Shown here: piece after piece, positions 31,168-44,236 of the stretch
How positions within the stretch are numbered: the stretch's first letter is position 1
Layout: every line of letters starts with the position of its first letter
From: Liquidambar formosana
Lineage: Eukaryota > Streptophyta > Magnoliopsida > Saxifragales > Altingiaceae
Direction of reading: 5' to 3'
Assembly (NCBI GenBank): GCA_039720395.1
Contig: CM077832.1
Coordinates: forward strand, 19,563,850 to 19,627,849
Length of the DNA: 64,000 nt
Position numbers and translations under genes: made by a program
Notes under the pieces: model-generated
Told to the model about the DNA's origin: nothing
The model's input: the letters and a program-made list of their open reading frames with translations, nothing else
Database searches by the model: none

Positions 31168-34100
31168 ATGGCTGAGGAAAGAACTAACAACCGGGGTTTC
31201 AACCTTGACGCCGCTTTGAAAGCTATCATGGAAAAGCTTGATCACACTACCCAGGTATCGAGACCGCACTCAAGTTAGCTCAAGACCTTTAACAGAAGAA
31301 CTCTGAACCTGAATCTATGGCCCGTGCCACTGATAACAATCAAGGATCCAATGAGTCTGAATCCGCTGAGGAACCATTAGGAGAAGGGGGAGAACTACCC
31401 AAGACCAAAGAAGGGGAAACCAAAGCCACATCAAGGGAAAGCTCAACCGTCCTGGCAAACAAGGTCGAGGCCTTAGAACGAACTCTGAAGGGAATCCGCA
31501 GGTCTGATGATATGGTGGACATCCGCACTTTGTCCTTGTTCCCAAAGGCTCGCATCCCGCTACAATTCAAGATGCCGGAGTTGGAAAAATTCGATGGAAC
31601 AGGCTGTCCTAAGACCCACCTCAAAATGTATGTGCGAGCTATGCACCCTCGAGGGGCGAACGATGAGTTATTGGCTCAAATGTTTCATGAGTCATTAGCG
31701 AGTTCCGCCTTGAAATGGTTTTTCTCATTAGAGGAGAATAGAACCAAGACTTGGGAGGATGTGTGCAATGCATTCACGGACCATTACAAGTATAACACTG
31801 AAGTGGATGTCACGCGAAGGGACTTGGAAACCACTAAGCAAGGGGTTAACGAGACTTTCTCCGCCTTCATCACTAGGTGGAGACAAAAGGCTTCCAAGAT
31901 GACAGACAGACCGAATGAGGAAGAACAGATTCAGTTGGTGGTAAAGAACTTGCTGCCCGTATATCACAAGCATCTCTTTGCTCATTACTTTCCGAACTTC
32001 AAGGCTCTTGTTGGGGCTGGCACACAAGTTGAAGATGCGATCGTCGATGGAACAATCAAAACGGAGGAGATCCAAAGGAGTCGAAGGACAAACTTTGGAG
32101 GAAAACCCAATGCCGAGGTCAATACCATTACCCAACCCACTCGCCCTCTCTCCCTAAATAACTCCACCTCACCTCGCCAATTCACCGAGCTATACATGCC
32201 ACTCGAAAGAGTTTTTGAAAAGCTGAGAATCCGTGATCTCCTGAAACCCCTCGACCCAAGGCCTCCACCAAACCCATTGCCCAAGAACTACAATGAAAAT
32301 GAATATTGCAAGTTCCACCAAGCCAAAGGCCATCTAACCAACCGTTGTTACCGCCTCCGCCATGAAATCCAAGATTTGCTCGATAAGCAGATCATTTCAC
32401 CACCCACCACACCAAATCGCCCAAATGTCACTCGAAATCCCCTCCCCACTCACAATATGCCTCCTCCCAACAACATAAATGCCATCGAGCTAGGCTCGTC
32501 CCAATCCCGTCAACCCATAAGGCAATACACGCCGCTTCCCATGACCTTGACTCAAGTTTTCCACCAATGTTGTGATAAAGGGCTCATATTGCCATGCCAT
32601 TCAAAGCCGAGGCCTTTGACTCCTCACCAATTCTGTTTGTACCATCAGGCGCCCGGACATGATACGGAGGACTGTGTTATACTAAAAAAGGTGGTCCAAG
32701 ACCTTATTGATCAAAAGGTTTTGGTATTGCCAAAGAAGTCCATGCAGCGACAATTGAAAGAAAGGTTCGAGGCAGGAGATCCTAAAGTGGGTTTGTTGGG
32801 AGAGTCGTCCGGAAAGTTTGATTACTATGTACTCTATCCTGACCCCATCCCTGATGAGCCTATAATCCCCACAGGTTGGGATGAGTTACTAGAGGAAGTC
32901 CGAATGGAAGAGATCGACACAATCACATGGGATGACCTCATGGGTGATGTAGGTGAGATTGATGATATGTGGATGAGCGATGACGAAGTGGAGCACATAA
33001 CTAGAGGGGGTCGCCATTTCAAGCCTCCGCATTTAGAATCTGACAACCCATTGGGGGACTTGGAAGGTAATCGCCACCTCGACCTGCAAAAAGAGGAGGA
33101 TGAAGTGCTTAGGCAATTGAGAAAGGCTAATGCCAACATTACCATATGGGGTTTGCTCATGGCCTTTTACAAGCACCGTCAGACTATCTTGAAGTTGCTC
33201 AACCAGATACAGGTTCCTGTTGACACATCTCCATAAAATTTGGTGAACTTGGTGAATCCAACCTTGAAGAACTCAACCATTGTGTTCTCAGAGGCAGACC
33301 TACCTAAAAGTGGACCTAGCCATTCACAAGCCATGTACATCACTGTCGACACCATGGGAAAGAGGGTTCCGACAGTCCTGATCGACAATGGTTCCGCTCT
33401 TAATGTGTGCCCTCTCAGAACTGCCACCAGTTTTGGGATTGGATCCTACCGACTTCATGCCATCCGGGCAAACAGTGAGAGCTTATGATAACACCCGTAG
33501 AGAGGTGATTGGAGTGGTCACTTTGCCGCTGATTATGGGGCCTACAGAATTCAGAGTGGAGTTCCAAGTGCTGGACGTCCCGTCGTGCTTCAACCTCTTG
33601 TTGGGAAGACCTTGGATTCATCCTGCAGGGGCTGTCCCTTCTTCATTGCACCAAAAAGTCAAGTTCCCTTATGAAGGGGCCATCGTCACACTTCAAGGTG
33701 ATTACGACTTAAAGTCGTCGGGGGTACCCATTTGCGAGATCAAGCCCGAGCCCGTTGGAGCACCATTGTCTGGGTTCGAGTATGTTCAATGCATAGAGAA
33801 AGAGCCGGAACAGAGAGAGTTGATACCTCTCGACTTTTGTCCTCATGGCAATTTGCATGTGGGGAACATAATGAAGAAAATGAGTTTCTTCCCAGGCATG
33901 GGACTAGGACGCCGTCAGCAAGGCATACCGACATCCGTTCAGAGCCGCATTGTCACCTATACCTTCGGATTGGGGTATGAGCCTTCCAAAAAGGACCGTA
34001 TGGAGATGTTGCAGAGAAGTAGAGAAAGGGTCAAAGCAAAAGCAGAAGGGAGGGTGCCAGATATTCGAATCTCGCCATACCGACCTACTTTGAATGGTTA

Positions 34101-34476
34101 CTTTGTTAAGGAAGGGGAGGACTTTCTATTCTGTGGATTTCCCGAACCATCCATTGACAAAGCAACCAAGGCGAGAGTTCCAGAGTTTGAAATATTCTTT
34201 ACTGAGTGGTATCCCATTACTGCTACAATGGTTGACGATGAAGCGATCAAGGATGACTATTGGGAAAAGAAGAGCGAGGACTGGGCAGAACAGATGGATT
34301 CAGAAGCCATGGTTACAATGTTTCAAGATATGGTTCTTGTTGTAGAGGAATCGGATCTCGAGTGTTCTTCAATTCACCATGCAGCCATGCCGCTCCTCAA
34401 TTGGTATCTTGAAGAGGGTATCATTGCAGAAGTTCTTGAGGGCGAGGATCTCGACTTACCTGATAGTAGTTTGTAG
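31168..34476 (+). pseudogene. gag-pro: E4 gag-protease, broken
   Basis: Same architecture as in E3: gag domain (MPELEKFDGTGCPKTHLK), knuckles CKFHQAKGHLTNRC and CLYHQAPGHDTEDC, protease motif LIDNGSALN, and a G-patch-like stretch (FFPGMGLGRRQQGI) before the acidic C-terminus. A frameshift near 31255 separates the ATG at 31168 from the long frame 31317-33236. A TAA follows at 33234-33236, and a further shift near 33430 lies in the protease. The frame then runs to the TAG overlapping the intron donor. Confidence 0.9.
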
Positions 34477-34639
34477 GTTCCTTAGTAGCTTGTTTTAGCT
34501 TTCTTTTCAAATAAAGTGTGTCCGCCTAGCCCACCTTGTGGAGTTAGGAGTCCTTCCCTAGTTGTGGCACATGTGTTTTTTTTTTTGTTTTGTTTTGTTA
34601 GTTCAGTCAATAAAGTGTGTTTCTTTTCATTATTTGCAG
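34473..34639 (+). other. Gag-pro/pol intron of E4 with AATAAA signals
   Basis: Donor GTAGGT at 34473, acceptor TATTTGCAG ending 34639, 167 nt. The splice joins the frame of 33388-34476 to that of the pol ORF, as in E3. Sequence is much changed from E3, yet both splice sites and AATAAAGTGTG (34609-34614) are kept. A second AATAAAGTGTG is at 34509-34514. Confidence 0.8.
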
Positions 34640-34658
34640 TGTTTCCTTTCTCTCTTCT

Positions 34659-37600
34659 ATGGATATCTATGGCATGGATATAGATCCTAGGAATGACGTC
34701 CCCCCGGAGCTCGTCGAGCAAAGGAAAAGGGGCGTTACCGAACCTAACATGGATGAATTGGAATCAATCAATCTAGGGACAGATGAATTGCCAAGGATAA
34801 TTAAAATTGGGATAACTCTTTCACCTGCTGAAAAAGAAAAATTGGTAATACTTCTAAAAGCCAATGTAGAGGCCTTCGCATGGTCTTATGAGGATATGCC
34901 TGGCATCGATCCGGATATTGTGCAACATTACATCCCCACTAATCCCACTAAAAAGCCTATAAAGCAAAAATTAAGAAGATTAAAACCAAAATGGGCTTTG
35001 AAAGTAAAAGAAGAGGTAACTAAACAATTAGATGCCGGGTTTCTCCAAGTTGTGGAGTACCCTGAGTGGCTGTCTAACATAGTGCCTGTGCCTAAGAAAG
35101 ATGGGAAAGTGCGAATGTGTGTTGACTTCCGCGACCTTAATGCTGCGAGCCCAAAGGATGATTTCCCTTTACCGCATATCGATGTATTGGTGGACAGCAC
35201 GGCAGGCCATGCTTCTCTCCTTCATAGATGGGTTCTCCGGTTACAACCAGATAAAGATGGCGCCTCGAGACATGGAAAAGACGGCTTTTATCACGCAGTG
35301 GGGCACGTATTGCTACAAGGTAATGCCTTTTGGCTTGAGAAATGCTAGGGCTACTTACCAAAGAGCTGCTACGACCCTATTGCATGATATGATCCATAAA
35401 GAAGTAGAGGTGTATGTGGACGACATGATAGTCAAATCTGTAGACCGGGAAGGACATTTCGCAGCATTGGAGAAGTTCCTAGAACGGGCAAAGAAGTACA
35501 ACCTCCAACTGAATCCTTAGAAGTGTGCCTTCGGAGTCACCGCAGGGAAGCTGTTGGGTTTCATGATCACTCAGAGGGGAATTGAAGTTGATCCAGGGAA
35601 GATAAAAGCTATCACGGAGATGGAGCCACCAAGAACGGAAAAGCAGATCCGGGGCTTTCTGGGGAGAGTTCAATACATAAGTCGTTTTATCGCCAATCTG
35701 ACCATGGTATGCGAGCCAATTTTCAAGCTACTTAAAAAGGGCGTTTCCAAGGAATGGAATGAGGAGTGTCAAGAAGCCTTTGAGACCATTAAAAGGTATC
35801 TGAGTAACCCCCCAATCTTGGTTCCCCCGCAGCAAGGTGAACCATTACTGTTATACTTAACGGTTACTGAAACCGCGACGGGAGCCATGTTAGCTCAATA
35901 CCTTGAAGGGTCGAAAAAGGAAAATGCCATCTACTACTTGAGCAAGAAAATGACAGATTATGAAGTAAAGTACAATGCGCTAGAAAAGGCTTGCGTAGCA
36001 TTGGTATGGGCTACCCAGAAACTCCGTCATTACATGATGTCTTTCGAAGTCCTGTTGATAAGTCGATTGGATCCTTTGAAGTATTTGCTAGAAAAACCAG
36101 TCCTATCATACAGGACCGCTCGTTGGTCGCTTCTTCTCAATGAGTTCAACATAAAGTACCTGGCGCAGAAGTCCGTTAAAGGCAGTGTCATTGCAGACCA
36201 TTTAGCAAGCTGCCCTGTGTCATCATCAACCCAATTCAATGATGAGTTCCCCGACGAAGATATCCTAGAAATCAAGAAGAAGGTTTGGAGAGTCTACTTC
36301 GACGGAGCTGCAAACAGAAGAGGTTATGGCATAGGAGTGCTACTAGTCTCGCCCGAAGAAGCCTTCACGCCTTTAGCAGTCAAATTGGGGTTCGAAGCCA
36401 CCAACAACATAGCAGAGTATGAGGCCTGCATCCTAGCATTGGAAGCTGCGTTAGAGTTGGAGATAAAAGAACTAGAGGTGTTCGGAGATTCAGCATTGAT
36501 CATCTGTCAGATAAAAGGGGAGTGGAAGACTCGCGATGAGAAGCTGTTGCCCTATCATGCCTATTTGGAAGCACTGACCAAAGAGTTCGCGGAGATCGAG
36601 TTCAATTACTTGTCAAGAAACAAGAATCAGTTCGCTGATGCCTTAGCGACTCTAGCTTCAATGGTGGAGATACCCGAAGGAGGAAGCGTGAAACCGCTCG
36701 TGATCGAATGCAGAGAGAAACCTGTTTATTGCTGTTCCATTCGAGAAGGAGAGGTAACAGATAGCCACCCTTGGTTTTATGACATAAGAAGGCTCATCGA
36801 GGAAAGAGAATATCCGGAAGAAGCATCTCGCGTGGATAGGCGAACACTGAGAAGATTGGCAAGCCATTATGTGGTATGTGGAGGAAAACTATATCGGAGG
36901 TCTTACGACGGAATCCATTTGTTGTGTGTCACGGAAGAAGAAGCCAGGAAACTCATCGAAGAAATCCATGAAGGAGTGGGAGCTCCGCATATGAATGGAT
37001 ACATGTTGGCTAAGAAGATCATGAGACTAGGGTATTATTGGTCTACAATGGAAAGGGATTGTTATGCCCACGTCAAGAAGTGCCACAAGTGTCAGCTCTT
37101 CGCCAACGGACAACACTTGCCCTCCATGCCCTTAACAAGCATGTCAACTCCATGGCCGTTCGCAGTGTGGGGAATAGATATCATCGGACAGATTAAGCCG
37201 AAGGCATCCAATAGTCATGAATACATTTTGGTAGCCATCGATTACTTTACCAAATGGGTGGAAGCAGCTTCCTTCAAAGTTTTGAATGCTAAAAAGGTGG
37301 CGCAGTTCATACAGCTCAACATTATCTACTGATATGGGGTACCGCATGAGGTCATTTCAGATAACGGTCAGCATTTCCAGAAGGAGACCAAAGAACTCTT
37401 GCAGAAGTACAAGATCATTCACCACTTGTCGTCCCCGTATCGCCCCAGACAAATGGCGCAGTGGAAGCCGCCAACAAAAACATCAAGAAGATATTACAGA
37501 AAACGGCTGACACGTACATTGATTGGCATGAGAAACTACCATTGGCATTATGGGGGTACAGAACGTCAGTCAGATCGTCAACAGGGGCTACGCCGTATGC

Positions 37601-38015
37601 TCTAGTGTATGGAATGGAGGCTGTTTTGCCAGTGGAATTGGAAGTTCCTTCATTAAGGGTTGCAGTGGAAAGTCAGCTAGCAGAGGTGGACTGGATCAAA
37701 AGTCGTTATGATGAGTTGGCATTGCTAGATGAAAGGCGATTGAGGGCTCTCTACCACGTGCAAGGGTACCAGAGAAGAGTCGCAAGGGCGTTCAACAAAC
37801 ATGTCAAAGACAGAGGCTTGAAGAAAGGGGATTTAGTGTTGAAAGAGATCCGAGCTCCAATTTTCGATCCACGAGGAAAGTTCAAACCAAGTTGGGGAGG
37901 ACCGTACATCATTAAGGAGATATTGCCAGCAGGGGCTGTTCGACTTATGGATTTGGATGGGATCGAGTTCACTCGTCCTACTAATTTGGATCAATTAAAG
38001 AAGCATTATGTATAA
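34659..38015 (+). pseudogene. pol: E4 pol, broken by two frameshifts and two stops
   Basis: MDIYGMDIDPRND start, RT with intact YVDD (VEVYVDDMIVKS), RNase H, aRNH (RVYFDGAANRRGYG), integrase (GIDIIGQ, ISDNGQHF region, VEAANK). Lesions: one-base deletion near 35210, TAG at 35518-35520, TGA at 37330-37332, one-base deletion near 37445. The order and ends match E3, without a chromodomain. It is the most decayed pol in the window, in line with its outer place in the nest. Confidence 0.93.
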
Positions 38016-38315
38016 GGCCTGCTAGGTTGAAAACCTGTAAAGGCGGCCTAGGCAAAAGTTAAGGCATTAGAACTACTGTAGGACCTGATTCCCCCAAAAG
38101 AAAAAAAAAGAAAGAAAAAAAGAAAACGGGGATACGTAGGCAGCCCATAAAGTTACATTGGGTGCGGTCCAATCAACACAATAAAAAAAAAAAAAAAAAA
38201 TCTCGAAAGTAGATTATTATTGATTCATTTGAAACTAATTGGTTGACATAACAATTTATTGATGTTAAGTAAAAAGAACTATCGACATGCCATAGATATT
38301 CTATTCTTTGAGTCT
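38016..38315 (+). other. Post-pol region of E4
   Basis: Structured element at 38017-38053 with a paired change against E3, then purine-rich A/G stretches (38096-38127), the GATACGTAGGCAGCCC block and a second A tract near 38185-38200. No gene on the plus strand. The AATAAA signals seen in E3 on the minus strand are not clear here. Confidence 0.65.
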
Positions 38316-38815
38316 TTAAGTCCTCTTGAGTTTCTTCAGAGTCATTTTGTTTGTCTTCTGTCTTTCTCTATCAAGTCTTCTTTTCTTTCGCAAGTTATGG
38401 TCGTGGGATGCCTCCACTGCTTCAAGAATGTCTTCTCTGCAAAGTCCAAGTCTTGTGTCCTTGATAAGGTCATAAATTCTTTCTCGGCGAGAAGTTTCCC
38501 TTTCGCCCAAATCATCCTTCAACCATTGCTTATATTCTCTACTCATCTCGAAAGGCCCTTCAGTATTGGCAATTCGAGTCAATTTCAGGTTTGTAGGCCA
38601 GCGAGTCCTCGCCCACTTGATTATGGTAGGACCGACAGGTTCCACAGAGCAACAAAGTCCTGTTAAGGACGGTATGGTTTGCATGGCGCCCATCTGGCGA
38701 AAAATTCTCGAAGCCCAATAGAAGGAAGTCGACCTCAGTCCTATAAGTTTGACAAAAGCACACCCCGAGGTTCGAAAAAGTACCTGCTCTTTACACCCCC
38801 ATGTAAAGACGTACC
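38316..38815 (-). pseudogene. E4 antisense ORF, C-terminal fragment cut by E5
   Basis: The minus strand encodes about 166 residues matching the end of the E3 protein (YVFTWGCKEQVLFRTSGCAF, then RSTSFYWASRIFRQMGAMQT). The frame is open up to the E5 insertion at 38815; the N-terminal part must lie right of the window. The basic tail is kept (KKRRLDRERQK). It is diverged in DNA yet open, which suggests past protein-level constraint. Confidence 0.85.
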
Positions 38816-41599
38816 TGTCACACCCCATTTTTGCACCACCTTACTAGGGCTCATCATTTCATGCATGTTTTTGTTTTGTTTTTGAGTTTAGTCACTTGCA
38901 TTAGTTTTCTAGAGTCACAAGGACAATGGATATGAATTTTGGTTCAAATTGGAGTTGATCTTGAGGGATAATAAGAGCTTTTGTGACTTGAGGGGCATAA
39001 TCGTCTTTTAAGTCCCAAACTTTTCATTTGACCTTGGAATGATCTCCAAATTGTCAATTGGAGTTCATATGGATGCATAAGAGGTATTTTTAGTGTCAAT
39101 TTGGTAAGTCAATGGCTCGGGATTAAAATGGCTCGATGTGGTTCAAGTTGGTTAATTGACCCTTCCTTGGGTTAGCTCTAATTGACTCACAATTACCAAC
39201 CAAATCTTTTCAAATTGACTTTCATTAGTCATCATTTTACCCTCAAAAGTGTTTCATGAAGTTCAATTTTGATATGGCCTGATGATGAGTTTAGTGTGGT
39301 TATTTACGGATTATCCTTGAAGAATTAGTGCGAATCGCAGCATGAGATTTTTGGTTAAAATGAAAAGAAAATTATTTTATTAAATTAGCCATTTTATCAT
39401 GACACTAACACGTGTACGTATGTGATGAGTGTGTGTACGCACATACGATACATGTGCATGCGTGTTAGCGGTCAGTCTCCCAATTTTTATAAAAGACAAT
39501 TTCCTTTTCCTATTCAGATTAGAAGTCTTTTATCATTATAAAATACCTTTTGATTATTCTCCAAGGAAACCTAGTCCAGGAAGGAAAGGGAAACTCCAGA
39601 TTTCAGCTATAAATACTCTCTTAATGTCTTTAAACAAGGGGGAAGAGAAGAGGGTTTGGAGGGAGTGAAATTCGTCATAATTCAGCAGCAGATTTTCTGA
39701 AAACCAGCAGTCGTATTTTAATCATAAAGTTTTCATCCGAAGTCAGAATTGGATGAAATTGGTCTTGTTAGAAAGATAATTCAATTCTCTACAACTTTGT
39801 ATTTCACAAGCTGTGTCCAAATCCAACGTTTTCATACCCAAAAACGCGATTGAAGTTGCTGCTGCTGCAAAGTGACGAGAATCACTTTTTCTTTTCTCTT
39901 GTTCTCTTTTTGTTTTCTATTTCTTTTCAAAGTTGAGTGAGTTTTGATCTCTTTGCTGTGATACCACTTTGACAAAGAGGAGGATTCGTGTTGGTTTGAT
40001 TCACTCTACAGACCTGAGGAGCCACGAACAATTACAAACACAAGGGGAGCCACTTCCTAAGGTATTCTCCTTCTCTATTCAAGCTTAAACTAGGTTCTCA
40101 TATGGGTTAGGCTTATTGCATGTTAAAGGTGACTTTTTTATCATGTATTAACACTCTAGCTAGTTAATATACATGGAATATCTATTTTTTATCTACTGTT
40201 TAGCATGCTTTAGGGCTGTCCTTTAGGTTTTTAATGCATAGTTATGATTCGTGTACTCCTATTGTCCTTGTGTTAGGATTAGTGTCATTGCATGTTAGAG
40301 TTAGGATTTTCATCATGTTATATTGCTTTAGTTAGTTAATATGCATGATTTAATTTCTGTTTGGTTTGGTTTTAGCATGATTAAAGTATGTTTTGTATGT
40401 TTTTAAGCATATTTGTGAGTTTAGGGTTTTAGAGTCATTGTTTCGTGTTTGTTTTCATATAGCATGATAAAGTAGACTTTTTTATTTGGTTTTTCTTCGT
40501 GTTTGCTGTATATGTTTTTCATATGGAGTAAACATGATAGTTTTGCATGCATGTTAGTATGTTTTAGGGTTTTTATGCATGATATGGTTCTAGGAATATG
40601 TTAGGACTTATTATTGTTCGCTGTTTTTGCTATTGGCATGCTTAGTGGATGATTTTTAGGCCATAATACTATTCTGTCCAGATTTGCATGTTAGTGTTTT
40701 TGCATGGTTTTGAGCACTTGTAAGGGTGCAAATAGGTGTGGTATTTGTCCCATGGCAAATAGGGCTGCTTATGTCTGAAATGGCTAAATGCTTGGAGCTA
40801 CTTGCGCTCAGGTAAGTGGGTGTGAAGGTGCCCCAATTCACCTTTCTTCTTAACTCATTCTCTTCTCCCTATTTAGGGTTAATTTTTAATATGATTCTAT
40901 GGTTTAATTAGAGGTTTCCTTAACCAACAAAATTCTGGTTTTTATTAAAGTTTCCATTTTGTGGATTTCTTTCCTAAAATCAAACTTTCTATCATATTCA
41001 ACTCTTTTGATCAAATAAGGAAACCTAGGGTTTTTAACCATAGGTTTATATTAGGTCTTAACCCTAATTCTAATCGAACTACGTGGACTTTGATCCATGT
41101 ATTTCGTTGCATGGTACGTAGGCGCTCTTCGTGAGGCTCAAGTCCGTTCTAGGATCCAAGCATCCTAGGTTTATTTATGTTTTCTTTTCTTCTTTTTATT
41201 TTCTGTTTTTATTTGCTTATTATGCATGGATGGATGAATGAAATATATGATATGCATGCAATTCTTGTGATGATATACTTGCTGATTTTTGTATGGAAAG
41301 ACTTTAATTTAGCCCAAATGAACTGAGAGACCGAAAGGGTGACATGGGTGCCTATAGGCTTTGCCTAGAACCTTCCCATGTCATAACTTAGCCTCCGAAT
41401 CCCCGATTTCTTTTGTTTTCAAAAGATTGGTTTTTGCCTTTCCTTTTTTATGGAGTCATTCAAATTGTTTTCCTAAAACAAACTATGTCTAGGGTTTTCC
41501 TTGTTTCCTTTAAAAAATAAGGTGGCGACTCCTTTCCTTTTTCTTTTTCAAACCCACTTTCTTTTCAATCCCTCGTGGGCCCAATTTCCGGGGTTCACA
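38816..41599 (+). repeat. 5' LTR of E5 (type I)
   Basis: TGTCACACCCC...GGTTCACA, 2784 bp, with TATA box 39608-39614, splice donor (GT at 40812) and hairpin 41341-41382. Confidence 0.95.
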
Positions 41600-41602
41600 G
41601 TT

Positions 41603-41620
41603 TGGCGACTCCACTGGGGA
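41603..41620 (+). other. Primer-binding site of E5
   Basis: TGGCGACTCCACTGGGGA, 3 bases after the LTR. Confidence 0.85.
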
Positions 41621-41648
41621 TTTGTGGGCTAGACTCTATAAAGTTTAA

Positions 41649-41653
41649 ATGGG
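41649..41653 (+). repeat. Target-site duplication of the solo LTR, left copy (ATGGG)
   Basis: ATGGG before the LTR and again at 44232-44236. Removing the LTR and one copy restores the leader sequence seen in E3. Confidence 0.92.
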
Positions 41654-44231
41654 TGTCACACCCCATTTTTGCACCACCTTACTAGGGCTCATCATTCCAT
41701 GCATGTTTTTGTTTTGTTTTTGAGTCTAGTCACTTGCATTAGTTTTCTAGAGTCACAAGGACAATGGATATGAATTTTGGTTCAAATTGGAGTTGATCTT
41801 GAGGGATAATAAGAGCTTTTGTGACTTGAGGGGCATAATCGTCTTTTAAGTCCCAAACTTTTCATTTGACCCTGGAATGATCTCCAAATTGTCAATTGGA
41901 GTTCATATGGATGCATATGAGTACTTAAGTCCCGTGGCCCTGATGATGAGTTTAGTGTGGTTATTTACGGATTATCCTTGAAGAATTAGTGCGAATCACA
42001 GCATGAGATTTTTGGTTAAAATGAAAATAAAATTATTTTATTAAATTAGCCATTTTTATCATGACACTAACACGTGTACGTATGTGATGAGTGTGTGTAC
42101 GCACATACGATACATATGCATGCGTGTTAGCGGTCAGTCTCCCAATTTTTATAAAAGACAATTTCCGTGTTTCCTATTCAGATTAGAAGTCTTTTATCAT
42201 TATAAAATACCTTTTGATTATTCTCCAAGGAAACCTAGTCCAGGAAGGAAAGGGAAACTCCAGATTTCAGCTATAAATACTCTCTTAATGTCTTTAAACA
42301 AGGGGGAGGAGAAGAGGGTTTGGAGGGAGTGAAATTCGTCATAATTCAGTAGCAGATTTTCTGAAAACCAGCAGTCGTATTTTAATCATAACTTGTTAGA
42401 AAGATAATTCAATTCTCTACAACTTTGTATTTCACAAGCTTTGTCCAAATCCAACGTTTTCATACCCAAAAACGCGATTGAAGTTGCTGCTGCTGCAAAG
42501 TGACGAGAATCACTTTTTCTTTTCTCTTGTTCTCTTTTTATTTTCTATTTCTTTTCAAAGTTGAGTGAGTTTTGATCTCTTTGCTGTGATACCACTTTGA
42601 CAAAGAGGAGGATTCGTGTTGGTTTGATTCACTCTAAAGACCTGAGGAGCCACGAACAATTGCATACAGCAGCAAGGAAGGCCCTTCCTAAGGTATTCTC
42701 CTTCTCTATTCAAGCTTAAACTAGGTTTTCATATGGGTTAGGCCTATTGCATGTTAAAGGTAACTTTTTTATCATGTATTAACACTCTAGCTAGTTAATA
42801 TACATGGAATATCTATTTTTTATCTACTGATTAGCATGCTTTAGGGCTGTCCTTTAGGTTTTTAATGCATAGTTGTGATTCTTGTGCTCCTGTTTGTCCT
42901 TGTGCTAGGATTAGTGTCATTGCATGTTAGAGTTAGGATTTTCATCATGTTATATTGCTTTAGTTAGTTAATATGCATGATTTAATTTCTGTTTAGTTTG
43001 GTTTTAGCATGATTAAAGAATGTTTTGTATGTTTTTAAGCATATTTGTGAGTTTAGGGTTTTAGAGTCATTGTTTCGTGTTTGTTTTCATATAGCATGAT
43101 AAAGTAGACTTTTTTTATTTGGTTTTTCTTCGTGTTTGCTGTATATGTTTTTCATATGGAGTAAACATGATAGTTTTGCATGCATGTTAGTATGTTTTAG
43201 GGTTTTTATGCATGATATGGTTCTAGGAATATGTTAGGACTTATTATTGTTCGCTGTGTTGCTGTTAGCATCCTTAGTGGATGATTTTTAGGCCATAATA
43301 CTATTCTGTCCAGATTTGCATGTTAGTGTTTTTGCATGGTTTTGAGCACTTGTAAGGGTGCAAATAGGTGTGGTATTTGTCCTATGGCAAATAGGGCTGC
43401 TTATGTCTGAAATGGCTAAATGCTTGGAGCTAATTGCGCTCAGGTAAGTGGGTGTGAAGGTGCCCCAATTCACCTTTCTTCTTAACTCATTCTCTTCTCC
43501 CTATTTAGGGTTAATTTTTAATATGATCCTATGGTTTAATTAGAGGTTTCCTTAACCAACAAAATTCTGGTTTTTATTAAAGTTTCCATTTTGTGGATTT
43601 CTTTCCTAAAATCAAACTTTCTATCATATTCAACTCTTTTGATCAAATAAGGAAACCTAGGGTTTTTACCATAGGTTTGTATTAGGATTTAACCTTAGTT
43701 CTAATCGAACTACGTAGACTTTGATCCATGTATTTCGTTGCATGGTACGTAGGCGCTCTTCGTGAGGCTCAAGTCCGTTCTAGGATCCAAGCATCCTAGG
43801 TTTATTTTTGTTTTGTTTTCTTTTTCTTTATTTTCTGTTTTTTTTGCTTATTATGCATGGATGGATGAATGAAATATATGATATGCATGCAATTCTTGTG
43901 ATGATATACTTGCTGATTTTTGTATGGGAAAGATCTTAATTTAGCCCAAATGAACTCAGAGACCGAAAGGGTGACATGGGTGCCTATAGGCTTTGCCTAG
44001 AACCTTCCCATGTCATAACTTAGCCTCCGAATCCCCGATTTCTTTGGTTTTCAAAAGATTGGTTTGTGCCTTTCCTTTTTTATGGAGTCATTCAAATTGT
44101 TTTCCTAAAACAAACTATTTTTAGGGTTTTCCTTGTTTCCTTTAAAAAATAAGGTGGCGACTCCTTTCCTTTTTCTTTTTCAAACCCACTTTCTTTTCAA
44201 TCCCTCGTGGGCCCAATTTCCGGGGTTCACG
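41654..44231 (+). repeat. Solo LTR in the E5 leader
   Basis: A single ~2.58-kb LTR with a 5-bp duplication and no internal region, the usual product of LTR-LTR recombination. The end reads TTCACG, a last-base change. It is mosaic and reduced: about 190-280 bp after 41917 are replaced by a 20-bp filler, a short block near 42393 is missing, and 42662-42690 (CATACAGCAGCAAGG) matches the E2 LTR rather than type I. TATA 42272-42278, hairpin 43973-44014. Confidence 0.92.
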
Positions 44232-44236
44232 ATGGG
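44232..44236 (+). repeat. Target-site duplication of the solo LTR, right copy (ATGGG)
   Basis: Matches 41649-41653. Confidence 0.92.

Larger units (their letters stand above)
11561..38815 (+). mobile_element. E4: older, diverged Tat/Ogre-type element, interrupted by E3 and E5
   Basis: The 5' LTR starts at 11561 inside E2 gag, is split by E3 (11966-28867) and resumes at 28868. PBS, leader, gag-pro, intron, pol and the 3' end of the antisense ORF follow. E5 cuts it at 38815. Proteins are clearly homologous to the other copies but the DNA is much more diverged and carries many lesions. The remaining antisense ORF, array and 3' LTR should lie right of the window. Confidence 0.88.
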
